Source: Pelotomaculum sp. UBA1371
GTDB taxonomy: Bacteria > Bacillota > Desulfotomaculia > Desulfotomaculales > Pelotomaculaceae
Reading direction: 5' to 3'
Assembly (NCBI GenBank): GCA_002305915.1
Contig: DBRJ01000002.1
Span: 1-16,096 of the forward strand
DNA length: 16,096 nucleotides
Shown here: piece by piece, positions 1-5,758 of the stretch
Layout of the letters: each line of letters starts with the position of its first letter
How positions within the stretch are numbered: the stretch's first letter is position 1
Notes under the pieces: generated by a model
Database searches by the model: none
What the model saw: only the letters and a program-made list of their open reading frames with translations
Told to the model about the DNA's origin: nothing
Position numbers and translations under genes: made by a program

Positions 1-1
1 C

Positions 2-1390
2 ACGGACGAGGCCCGCTCTGCGACAACCGACGACCGGCCGGGGTTTCTAACAATGATTGACGACATCAAGAGCGGCAGGGTAGAGGCTCAGTTTCTTTTG
101 GTCCACAAGCTGGACCGCTTTGCCCGCAACCGGTATGACAGCGCGGTATACCGCAGGACGCTGGCCTCAGCGGGGATCCGCCTTATCGCTGTGGACCAGC
201 CCCTGGACGACAGCCCGGAGTCGGTTCTCCTGGAAAGCCTCCTGGAGGGCCTGGCCGAATACTACTCCAAAAACCTGTCCAGGGAAGTAATGAAGGGTAT
301 GAAGGAAAACGCATACCAGGCCAGGTTTAACGGCGGGTGGGTCCCGCTGGGGTACAACGTTATAGATGGTCATTACTCAATTAATGAACAGGAAGCGCCT
401 GTTATCAGGCTGATTTTTTCCATGTTCCTGCAGGGCCACGGTTACATTAAAATAATGGACAAGTTAAATGAGCTCGGCTACCTTACCAGGCAGGGCAGGC
501 CTTTCGGAAAGAATTCAATTTATGAGATACTGCGCAACCCTAAATATGCCGGTTACTATACTTACAACCGGGCACCCAGGAGGTTGAACGGCAAGCGCAA
601 CTGGCGCATCAGGAAAGATGAAGGGGAAATTATCACCGTGCCGGGCGCTGTCCCGGCTATCATCCCGGAGGAGGATTTCAAGAAGGTGCAGGAAATTATG
701 GACGGCCGAAAAAAGACGGGACCGCGGCAGAAGAGCGGGGAGCTTTATTTCCTCACCGGCAAGGTGGTCTGCGGTGAGTGCGGCGCGGCGATGGTGGGTA
801 ACTCCAGCAGTAGAAAAGCCGGCGCCGAGCCGGTGCGTTACTATGAATGCAACCGGAAGATGCGCACCAGGGACTGCGGCAGCAGGAGAATCCGCAAGGA
901 TTACCTGGAAAATTATGTGCTGGGTGTAGTCGAGCAAAACATGTTTTCCCGGGACAAGCTGCCCGAATTGGCAGGAAAACTGGTCATGCTGGCAAGGGAT
1001 AAGGGCCGGCAGAATGCCCGGGATGAAAAGGTCTTTAATGATGAGCTGGCGGATATTGACAAAAAGATCGGGAATATAGTCAAAGCTATCGAGGACGGGG
1101 CCGAATACGACATTTTATCCGGCCGCTTAAAGGAGCTGAAAAAGAGGAAAGAGGAGATACAGGAACACTTGAACACCCTGCGCACGCCTTTGTCAGACAT
1201 CACTGAGGAAATGATAATCAAGTATTTATCCGCCACCCAAAAAGACATGATGGACAGGCCCGACCAGCTGTCCAAAAAGAAAATCGTGGACCTGTATGTC
1301 CACGAAATTAAGGTTTTTTCTGATAAAGTTGATGTTATGCTTAAGCTTGACTTTGGTGCGGATAAAGATGGTGTCGGAGGCGGGACTTGA
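2..1390 (+). CDS. Large serine site-specific recombinase, 5' end outside the window
   Basis: The frame is open to the left edge; 17 codons upstream of the first in-window ATG (position 53) read as typical resolvase-domain sequence (DEARSATTDDRPGF), so the real start and the catalytic serine lie outside. Numbering from that ATG: KLDRFARN (19-26) is the conserved late part of the resolvase domain; residues about 92-175 match the Recombinase domain (PF07508 type: GGWVPLGY, NEQEAPVIRLIF, NPKYAGYY); a zinc ribbon uses C240, C243, C266 and C275; 325-375 is a charged coiled coil. This is the architecture of large serine integrases/transposases (TnpX/CcrA/phage integrase type), which recombine attachment sites to insert or excise an element. 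The last seven codons and the stop lie antisense to the 3' end of tRNA-Leu. No other element genes are visible, so phage, ICE or integrative element cannot be told apart. Family assignment is firm; which element it moves is unknown. Confidence 0.93.
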   Translation, partial: TDEARSATTDDRPGFLTMIDDIKSGRVEAQFLLVHKLDRFARNRYDSAVYRRTLASAGIRLIAVDQPLDDSPESVLLESLLEGLAEYYSKNLSREVMKGMKENAYQARFNGGWVPLGYNVIDGHYSINEQEAPVIRLIFSMFLQGHGYIKIMDKLNELGYLTRQGRPFGKNSIYEILRNPKYAGYYTYNRAPRRLNGKRNWRIRKDEGEIITVPGAVPAIIPEEDFKKVQEIMDGRKKTGPRQKSGELYFLTGKVVCGECGAAMVGNSSSRKAGAEPVRYYECNRKMRTRDCGSRRIRKDYLENYVLGVVEQNMFSRDKLPELAGKLVMLARDKGRQNARDEKVFNDELADIDKKIGNIVKAIEDGAEYDILSGRLKELKKRKEEIQEHLNTLRTPLSDITEEMIIKYLSATQKDMMDRPDQLSKKKIVDLYVHEIKVFSDKVDVMLKLDFGADKDGVGGGT

Positions 1391-1451
1391 ACCCGCACGG
1401 TCACCCACACGCCCCTCAAACGTGCGCGTCTGCCTATTCCGCCACTCCGAC
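1369..1451 (-). tRNA. tRNA-Leu (anticodon GAG), CCA encoded
   Basis: The minus strand folds into a complete class II tRNA: acceptor GTCGGAG pairs with CTCCGAC, discriminator A, encoded CCA (complement at 1369-1371), D-stem GCG/CGC, anticodon stem CACGT/GCGTG with loop TTGAGGG, a short variable arm, and T-stem GCGGG/CCCGC with loop TTCAAGT. The anticodon GAG (complement of 1415-1417) reads CUC/CUU leucine codons. The last 22 bases overlap the end of the convergent serine recombinase gene. I see no T-rich terminator directly after the CCA end; the sequence there is recombinase coding DNA, consistent with an element having inserted at the tRNA 3' end. Confidence 0.97.
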
Positions 1452-1474
1452 ATCTTATGCTATTCGTGAATACC

Positions 1475-1502
1475 GGCAGGAGCGGTTATAAGTGATCCTG
1501 CC
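1475..1502. repeat. Inverted repeat in the tRNA-Leu leader
   Basis: GGCAGGA (1475-1481) and TCCTGCC (1496-1502) are perfect 7-bp complements around a 14-base loop. The hairpin lies in the transcribed leader between the promoter and the tRNA 5' end. It could help 5' processing or be incidental; no T-tract follows on the minus strand, so it is not a terminator for the tRNA transcript. Confidence 0.5.
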
Positions 1503-1517
1503 TTCTTCGCAACAGCT

Positions 1518-1546
1518 ATTATATCAGACGTGTATTTTAAAAGCAA
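1518..1546 (-). promoter_or_regulatory. Sigma-A promoter of the tRNA-Leu gene
   Basis: On the minus strand TTGCTT (complement of 1541-1546) and TATAAT (complement of 1518-1523) are separated by exactly 17 bases, with an extended -10 TG just upstream of TATAAT. The start point would be near 1511, leaving a leader of about 60 nt before the mature tRNA 5' end. Confidence 0.8.
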
Positions 1547-1602
1547 GTGCTGGTCCCGACTATTTTAGAAAATGCCCTGAAGCGCCAACCCTCTCAGCCT
1601 GG

Positions 1603-1622
1603 GACAGTCTTTCGGGACTGTC
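1603..1622. repeat. Short hairpin, GACAGTC/GACTGTC
   Basis: GACAGTC (1603-1609) and GACTGTC (1616-1622) are perfect complements around TTTCGG, extendable outward by two G-T wobbles. It is an isolated hairpin upstream of the tRNA promoter with no T-tract. The GGGACAG core also occurs at 2959-2965 and 9441-9447, so it may be a fragment of a dispersed REP-like repeat. Confidence 0.5.
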
Positions 1623-1816
1623 TTAAGCCATGACGGTACCCGGCAAAAAGTGAAATAACCAGGTATATGCGCTTTCCTCCAGAAAAGCGGCCAGGGCGGG
1701 TATTGTAATTTAAGGTTATTTAATATAGACTAAAATTATATTTTACCACATGTAGCAATCTGCTGGTATTTGCCGGTGTGTTTTGGGGAACAACGACAGT
1801 CCGTTCCGTTTTCACT

Positions 1817-1841
1817 TTACATTTCTTTTAAAGAAATGTAA
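1817..1841. promoter_or_regulatory. 25-bp perfect palindrome, candidate operator
   Basis: TTACATTTCTTT (1817-1828) and AAAGAAATGTAA (1830-1841) are exact reverse complements around a single T. It lies about 100 bases upstream of the TTG-started gene and downstream of the only promoter-like sequence seen. The A/T-rich symmetric form suits a dimeric DNA-binding protein better than a transcription terminator, as no T-tract follows. The binding protein is unknown. Confidence 0.4.
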
Positions 1842-1855
1842 GCGAATTAAAGGGG

Positions 1856-1879
1856 CGGTGGTGTTATCGCTGTTTTTTT
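1856..1879 (+). terminator. Possible weak intrinsic terminator
   Basis: CGGTGG (1856-1861) can pair with TCGCTG (1867-1872) only by counting three G-U wobbles, and is followed by seven T residues (1873-1879). It precedes the coding region, so if real it would act as an attenuator. The stem is weak and this may be chance. Confidence 0.2.
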
Positions 1880-1939
1880 ATTTGGAGAATCCCCGGTAGG
1901 AATTAACCGGAGATTTTCTATGATTTAGGAGGGAAGCTT

Positions 1940-2698
1940 TTGTACCCGCAAACACATGTATATTTTGCCGAGATGATTTTGGATGGACAGAGCGACGAAA
2001 TTACTCTGGGCAGTATCCTGCCTGATATGCTCAACGGTAGGGGGATTAACCACTACGATTCACACAGCAAAGGTTCTGAGATTTTTTGTTTTCTAAAACA
2101 GTACCAGACGCTGCTGGACTTCGGGAAAGCCGTTTTAACCCATGGTTTTGTCCCCAAGGGACTTGACTATTACGGGGACGAAAAATACCTGGATTATGAG
2201 AAGGGATATTGTTTTGAAAAGGCCAGGCCCTTTGTTTTGGATACTGTTGAAGCGTGCAATATTCCTCCGGAAATGGGTTGGTGGAAGGCCCACAACATTG
2301 TCGAAATGGGAATTGAACTTATAGTTAGTTCTTCGGGCGATTACAGCGAAAAGATCAAGAGCGTTTTTACCAACCACAGCCTTATTTCTGAAGTAGACGA
2401 AATGTTGTGCGAACTTTTGAAGCTCGATAATTATGATTTTTTAAAGCGTGTTAAGAGATTTACCGGATTAATCGAAATGGAGAAAGCCGGGGCGTTCTCT
2501 CTGGCGGAAAAGTACCGGCTGCAAATGCATTTTAGGCACCAGGTTGAGATTGATACCAAAAAGGTGGCCTCCCTCATTGAGCGGGCGGCTGAAAGTGTGT
2601 ACGACGAACTGCAGGATTTCTTTAAAACCGTTGCGGGTTTGGTTAAAAACAACATTCATGCCCTTGTTGCGCAGGAGTGTTCAAGGCCGGAAAAATGA
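1940..2698 (+). CDS. Putative zinc-dependent phospholipase C-like protein
   Basis: 252 residues. The start is TTG, supported by a strong ribosome binding site AGGAGGG (1927-1933) six bases upstream. No signal peptide or membrane segment, so cytoplasmic. The pattern THVYFAE (H6), LGSILPDML (D29), NHYDSH (H38, H42), LTHGF (H68) and AHNIVEMGIE (H118, E122) resembles the metal-ligand layout of the bacterial zinc phospholipase C/S1-P1 nuclease fold (PF00882 type), where several His and Asp residues bind three zinc ions. The canonical N-terminal Trp ligand of secreted phospholipases is absent. Substrate is unknown; a phosphoester hydrolase role is inferred from residue spacing only. It appears to be a single-gene unit: the terminator at 2851-2894 follows and the next gene is 630 bases away. 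It could also be an uncharacterised HD-like metal protein. Confidence 0.7.
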   Translation: MYPQTHVYFAEMILDGQSDEITLGSILPDMLNGRGINHYDSHSKGSEIFCFLKQYQTLLDFGKAVLTHGFVPKGLDYYGDEKYLDYEKGYCFEKARPFVLDTVEACNIPPEMGWWKAHNIVEMGIELIVSSSGDYSEKIKSVFTNHSLISEVDEMLCELLKLDNYDFLKRVKRFTGLIEMEKAGAFSLAEKYRLQMHFRHQVEIDTKKVASLIERAAESVYDELQDFFKTVAGLVKNNIHALVAQECSRPEK

Positions 2699-2850
2699 AC
2701 CGGTGTTTACTGCTGCAATTAAATAAGCCGCCCCTTTACGGAGACTATTCCCTGTACCCCACCTCTTTGCGGATAACCGCATTCTATAAGACCATCGCAT
2801 ATCTTCCGATATCTAAAGTATGGCAGGCGAAGTAAAAAAGAAGAGATCCA

Positions 2851-2894
2851 GGGCGTTGGAAGCTTAAATATGTTTTTCCAAACGCCTTATTTTT
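2851..2894 (+). terminator. Intrinsic terminator after the phospholipase-like gene
   Basis: GGCGTTGGAA (2852-2861) pairs with TTCCAAACGCC (2876-2886) with one bulged base, and is followed by TTATTTTT (2887-2894). It sits about 150 bases past the stop codon; nothing coding is seen between, so the transcript would have a long 3' UTR. Confidence 0.7.
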
Positions 2895-2942
2895 AGATGG
2901 CAAGGGGTGAACCCGGGTAGTTATATTTTCGGAATTCGGACA

Positions 2943-3019
2943 GTGCTGATCATTCCCGGGGACAGAAGCAAACTCAAAGCCAAAACGGCAGTTTTGCCGG
3001 GGATGAGAATAATCAGCAC
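2943..3019. other. Long-range stem with inner hairpin, candidate structured RNA or small repeat element
   Basis: GTGCTGATCATTC (2943-2955) pairs with GAATAATCAGCAC (3007-3019) at 12 of 13 positions, with one C-A mismatch. The 51 bases enclosed hold a smaller hairpin that can form two ways: CAAAAC/GTTTTG (2981-2986 with 2991-2996) or CGGCA/TGCCG (2986-2990 with 2995-2999). I compared it by eye with c-di-GMP, c-di-AMP, TPP, purine, glycine, THF, ZTP and fluoride riboswitch cores and found no match. It may be a 5' UTR structure for the downstream radical SAM gene, a small RNA, or the remnant of a palindromic mobile repeat. Confidence 0.45.
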
Positions 3020-3062
3020 GGCCAGTAAATAATAAATAAGGCCAGGGAAGCTCCAGCTTGTT

Positions 3063-3111
3063 CAGGTTATTCAGGGATTAATCTCAGTTAATCTCAGTTA
3101 ATAATAACCTG
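3063..3111. repeat. Inverted repeat enclosing a 10-bp tandem repeat
   Basis: CAGGTTATT (3063-3071) and AATAACCTG (3103-3111) are exact 9-bp complements. Between them TTAATCTCAG is repeated twice and then half again (3078-3102), with period 10, about one helical turn. Such phased repeats can be protein-binding sites. A GGCC/GGCC mini-palindrome (3020-3023 and 3040-3043) lies just upstream. Confidence 0.5.
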
Positions 3112-3328
3112 TGGAATTAAGCAATGCAAGGATAAAGGCGATGCGGGTTTAGGAAAAAAAGACGTGAGTTGTACGTTTTATCAGGCCTTAAGCAGACGCC
3201 GGCCCGGGAGTCCGTTAGTTTCAGGTAAGGTTTTACTGGTGGTGCCAAACTTGGGTTTAACAAAATGTTTGCAGGTTAAGAGAGACAAATATGTTAAGTT
3301 TAAGCCGGAAAGGAATCAAAGGAATCCT

Positions 3329-4297
3329 ATGAAAACAAGGATAACCCGTTATAATCAGTATTCAACGCACCTGGTAAAGAAGTTTGGCGAAAAGGTCTAC
3401 AAACTCCCGGTCAACCTGCCGGGAACATGCCCCAACCGGGACGGCAGGGTAGGCTGGGGGGGGTGTATATTCTGCGATGAGGAGGGCTCCGGTTTTGATT
3501 GCCTGCCCAATACCTATGGTGTAAAGGAACAGATTGCTAGAAACAAAGCCTTTTTTCAAAAGCGTTTCAAAGCTAAAAAGTTTATTATTTATTTCCAGGC
3601 CTTCACCAACACCTACCTCCCCCTTAACCGCTTTAAAGATAACATTAACCAGGCCGCAGATGAGGACGGGGTTGTGGGCATCTCTGTTGCAACCAGGCCC
3701 GACTGCGTCAACGACCGATACCTTGACTTTTTGTTTGCGCTTCAAGAAGAGAAAAAGCTGGACATCAACATCGAGCTGGGTCTGCAGACGGTCAATTACC
3801 ATACTCTGATGAAAATTAACCGGGGTCACACCCTTGCCGAGTTCATTGACGCCGTCCTGCGAATTAAGAAGTACGGCTTTGAAACCTGCGCCCACCTGAT
3901 CCTGAACCTGCCCTGGGATACATGCGGGGACGCGGTGGAAAACGCCAGGATACTTTCCGCACTGGGCGTGGAATATGTCAAGCTGCACTCCCTGTACATC
4001 GTCAAAGGCACGCCCCTGGGCGACCTTTACGAACGGGGTGATTTAGAAATCATCCCCCTGCAGGAGTATATTGAAAGGGTATGCTCCTTCCTGGCTTACC
4101 TGGACCCAGCCGTGGTCATCCAGAGGCTGGTGGGTAAAGGCCCCAGAGAGAGCCTGCTCTTCAGCAACTGGGGGGTCAGCTGGTGGCTGGTTAAGCAGGG
4201 TATTGAGGATTACCTGGAAAAACATGATATCCATCAGGGCAAAAAGTTTGATTACCTTAACGGAAAGGCGGTACAGGATTATATCAAGGTGGAATAA
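3329..4297 (+). CDS. TIGR01212 family radical SAM protein (YhcC/YtqA-like)
   Basis: 322 residues from the ATG preceded by AAAGGA (3318-3323, five-base spacing); this gives MKTRITRYNQYS, where family members usually begin, and the usual length near 310. The iron-sulphur cluster motif is the family's Elp3-like long form: C34, then C46 and C49 (TCPNRDG ... GGCIFC), i.e. C-x11-C-x2-C, binding a 4Fe-4S cluster that cleaves S-adenosylmethionine. Other family landmarks are IYFQAFTNTY, GISVATRPDC, IELGLQTVN, HLILNLPWDT, VKLHSLYIVKGT and the C-terminal WWLVKQGIEDYL. The protein should be cytoplasmic and oxygen-sensitive. The family has no firmly established reaction known to me; resemblance to Elp3 suggests an RNA or nucleotide substrate, but that is inference. 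A GTG at 3164 would add 55 unconserved residues. It stands alone with large gaps on both sides. Confidence 0.92.
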   Translation: MKTRITRYNQYSTHLVKKFGEKVYKLPVNLPGTCPNRDGRVGWGGCIFCDEEGSGFDCLPNTYGVKEQIARNKAFFQKRFKAKKFIIYFQAFTNTYLPLNRFKDNINQAADEDGVVGISVATRPDCVNDRYLDFLFALQEEKKLDINIELGLQTVNYHTLMKINRGHTLAEFIDAVLRIKKYGFETCAHLILNLPWDTCGDAVENARILSALGVEYVKLHSLYIVKGTPLGDLYERGDLEIIPLQEYIERVCSFLAYLDPAVVIQRLVGKGPRESLLFSNWGVSWWLVKQGIEDYLEKHDIHQGKKFDYLNGKAVQDYIKVE

Positions 4298-4599
4298 CTA
4301 TCAACTTGTCCTGCTGTTTATTAGTTCTATCAGTAACAGGATCCTGACTTGATGATGCTTTGCCCTCAAATCCATGCCTTATTATATTTCATTAACTAAC
4401 ATTAAAAACATGAAAAATATTCTATAAGTATTCTGTGTATTGACCCTTTTATCTAATAATTACTAACACAATTATTTCTGTTATTAATCCATGGTCAGCC
4501 TGAAATTGTTCTTTTGGCACGCCCGTTAATTACAGGATTATCGATATAATCATTTCCTGGATATTTCAGTGATCATTGATGTTGCCTAAATATTTCCCT
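4298..4599. other. A/T-rich intergenic region upstream of the SleB-like gene
   Basis: No gene seen. CTGTT/AACAG complements soon after the radical SAM stop lack a T-tract, so no clear terminator exists for that gene. At 4536-4551 GATTAT and ATAATC form a hairpin around CGAT, nested in CAG/CTG complements (4533-4535 and 4557-4559). This imperfect palindrome lies about 50 bases upstream of the strong promoter and could be an activator or repressor site. Confidence 0.4.
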
Positions 4600-4628
4600 T
4601 TGACATATACATGATTTTCGCTTATACT
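4600..4628 (+). promoter_or_regulatory. Strong sigma-A promoter of the SleB-like gene
   Basis: TTGACA (4600-4605, perfect -35), a 17-base spacer, and TATACT (4623-4628, 5 of 6 in the -10). The start point would be near 4635, about 33 bases before the ATG at 4668. The match to the vegetative consensus is notable because SleB-type enzymes are usually transcribed from forespore sigma-G promoters; I see no sigma-G-like boxes in its place. Confidence 0.8.
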
Positions 4629-4667
4629 CGTTAAGCCCCCGGGAAATTAAAAAAAGGGGTGACATTG

Positions 4668-4744
4668 ATGAAATTAATGAGATTAATGAAAAATTTAAAG
4701 AGATTAATGAAAATATGGGACGATCTAAAAATATGGAACGATCT
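4668..4744 (+). repeat. Imperfect tandem repeats in the 5' end of the SleB-like gene
   Basis: AGATTAATGAAAA occurs exactly at 4680-4692 and 4701-4713 (period 21), with a related copy at 4668-4679. AATATGGGACGATCT (4712-4726) recurs as AATATGGAACGATCT (4730-4744), period 18, one mismatch. Both periods are multiples of three, so the repeats stay in frame and give LMRLMK/LKRLMK and KIWDDL/KIWNDL. Confidence 0.75.
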
Positions 4745-5351
4745 TGATGATTTGAAGAAAAAAGTAGGCATAGTAGCGTTCCTGCTGCTGTTACCGGCAA
4801 GTCTAGTGTTGCACCCGGTTTCTGCCTTTCAGAAGGTTCTCAAACCGGGCAAGAAAGAGGTTCAGGCTGTAAACAACGACCCGGAGACTAAAGAAAGCCC
4901 GGGCATCAATGATGAGCCGGAGGCAGGACCAAATTATCTGCCGGAGTTTCAGTTTAATGACCGGCAAAGGAGCGTCAATGTGTCCAGGAGCGGGGTGGAC
5001 CGCGAAAGCGTATACCTGCTGGCGCAGGTGATTGAGGGAGAGGCGGCGGACGAGCCGTACGAAGGTAAGGTGGCAGTGGGCGCTGTGATTGTTAACCGGA
5101 CCGAAAGCGATGATTTTCCAAACACAATCCCGGGGGTTGTCTATGAGACCTACGCTTTCGAATCGGTAAGCAACGGCCAGTATAAAAGACCCTTGAGCGA
5201 AGAGTCCCTGCAGGCCGCTGTGGCCGCTCTGGACGGACAGGACCCAACAGGGGATTGCCTTTATTTTTGGAATCCGGCTACGGCCACCAGCCCCTGGGTT
5301 TGGTCCCGTCCCATCGTTACGCAAATCGGCAGACATGTCTTTGCCCGTTAG
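4668..5351 (+). CDS. SleB/CwlJ-family cell-wall hydrolase, membrane-anchored
   Basis: 227 residues from the ATG at 4668, preceded by GGGGTG (4656-4661) at six bases; a GTG at 4659 would add three residues but overlaps that site. Residues 1-32 are a repetitive charged/hydrophobic segment, 33-53 a hydrophobic helix ending in VSA (anchor or long signal peptide), 54-107 a polar linker, and about 112-227 the Hydrolase_2 domain (PF07486): LLAQVIEGEAADEPYEGKVA, VGAVIVNR, YAFESVSNGQY, DCLYFWNP. The Glu in GEA (residue 125) aligns with the catalytic acid of SleB. SleB enzymes are lytic transglycosylases that cleave spore cortex peptidoglycan at muramic-delta-lactam during germination. The peptidoglycan-binding domain of classical SleB is missing and the start of the protein is unusual. 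No YpeB partner is adjacent, so a vegetative role is possible. It is a monocistronic unit between a strong promoter and a terminator. Confidence 0.88.
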   Translation: MKLMRLMKNLKRLMKIWDDLKIWNDLDDLKKKVGIVAFLLLLPASLVLHPVSAFQKVLKPGKKEVQAVNNDPETKESPGINDEPEAGPNYLPEFQFNDRQRSVNVSRSGVDRESVYLLAQVIEGEAADEPYEGKVAVGAVIVNRTESDDFPNTIPGVVYETYAFESVSNGQYKRPLSEESLQAAVAALDGQDPTGDCLYFWNPATATSPWVWSRPIVTQIGRHVFAR

Positions 5352-5366
5352 AGACTGCTTTAGGAG

Positions 5367-5400
5367 AAAGGGGCGTTTAAGAAAGCGTCCCCTTTTTTCT
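5367..5400 (+). terminator. Intrinsic terminator of the SleB-like gene
   Basis: GGGG (5370-5373) pairs with CCCC (5389-5392), the stem continuing through CG/CG and TTT/AAA with single-base bulges, followed by TTTTTTCT. It begins about 16 bases after the stop codon. Confidence 0.75.
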
Positions 5401-5434
5401 TTTACTTCTATTGCTCTTTGCGGGGGATTAATCT

Positions 5435-5449
5435 ATTATTGGCAATAAT
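5435..5449. promoter_or_regulatory. 15-bp palindrome upstream of the symporter genes
   Basis: ATTATTG (5435-5441) and CAATAAT (5443-5449) are exact complements around one G, about 120 bases before the first ATG of the pair. It contains a -35-like TTGGCA (5439-5444), but no good -10 sits at the proper distance. An operator role is inference. Confidence 0.3.
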
Positions 5450-5569
5450 TCTTCAATTTTATGGATTCAGGGGTATGCTAGCCCGGTAAATTGGATTAAA
5501 ATCAGATGGTAAGGAATGCTTGTGCTGGAGTCTGAGCATTTTAAGTAGACAGGAGACGGAGGTGAAAAT

Positions 5570-5758
5570 ATGAAAAACCAGCTCGTGTGGTGGACAATCT
5601 GGTTTCTGATTATCGTTTTGTCCGCTTTTATTGTTCCCTTTTCTTTTCTATCCGGCATTACCAGGATAACTGGAGCATTTCTTTACTGGGGAGTATTTGC
5701 AATAACCGCTATAATCAGCGTTGGAATTATAACCAGTAAATGGGGGACCGGTAGATGA
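5570..5758 (+). CDS. Small two-helix membrane protein, likely symporter accessory subunit
   Basis: 62 residues with a strong ribosome binding site GGAGGTG (5558-5564) five bases before the ATG. Residues 7-26 and 33-55 are hydrophobic helices joined by a short SGITRITG loop; the N-terminus is MKNQLVWW and the tail is SKWGTGR. Its stop codon overlaps the next ATG in an ATGA arrangement, so it is translationally coupled to the sodium:solute symporter. This organisation resembles YhdT-PanF and YjcH-ActP, where a short membrane protein precedes an SSS transporter, but the sequence is shorter than either and I cannot place it in a named family. A role in assembly or stability of the symporter is inferred from position only. 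Confidence 0.8.
   Translation: MKNQLVWWTIWFLIIVLSAFIVPFSFLSGITRITGAFLYWGVFAITAIISVGIITSKWGTGR

Larger units (their letters stand above)
1452..1939. other. Intergenic region between tRNA-Leu and the phospholipase-like gene
   Basis: No convincing gene in either strand. It holds the tRNA promoter, two hairpins, a 25-bp palindrome at 1817-1841 and a possible weak terminator at 1856-1879. A weak plus-strand promoter candidate for the downstream gene is TTGTAA (1703-1708), 17-base spacer, TAGACT (1726-1731), matching consensus at only 4 of 6 positions in each box. CCGGT and ACCGG half-sites flank GGAATTA a few tens of bases before the TTG start. Confidence 0.5.
2699..3328. other. Long intergenic region before the radical SAM gene
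   Basis: No supported gene. It contains the terminator at 2851-2894, the stem at 2943-3019 and the tandem repeat in an inverted repeat at 3063-3111. From 3164 (GTG) to 3328 the reading frame of the downstream gene is open, giving a possible 55-residue N-terminal extension with a modest AGGA (3150-3153) before the GTG. I treat that stretch as untranslated because the conserved family sequence starts at 3329. No promoter with two good boxes was recognised. Confidence 0.5.

Noticed and set aside
913..1453. Minus-strand open frames of 168 and 75 codons over the recombinase end and tRNA
   Set aside because: They run through the tRNA-Leu gene and are antisense to the recombinase coiled coil.
2906..2923. 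GGGGTGAACCCGGG resembling a short segment of c-di-AMP (ydaO) riboswitches
   Set aside because: The rest of the ydaO conserved core is absent nearby, so the match is a short coincidence.
3164..3328. GTG start giving the radical SAM protein a 55-residue N-terminal extension
   Set aside because: The extension lacks recognisable sequence, and the conserved family start is the ATG at 3329 with its own AAAGGA; kept only as an alternative.
3362..3988. 208-codon minus-strand open frame inside the radical SAM gene
   Set aside because: It lies wholly antisense to a conserved gene with intact family motifs and has no recognisable domain.
5515..5540. AATGCT/AGCATT hairpin before the symporter pair, considered as a terminator or riboswitch
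   Set aside because: Six-base stem with a 14-base loop, only two further Ts beyond the stem and no conserved core; too weak to call.
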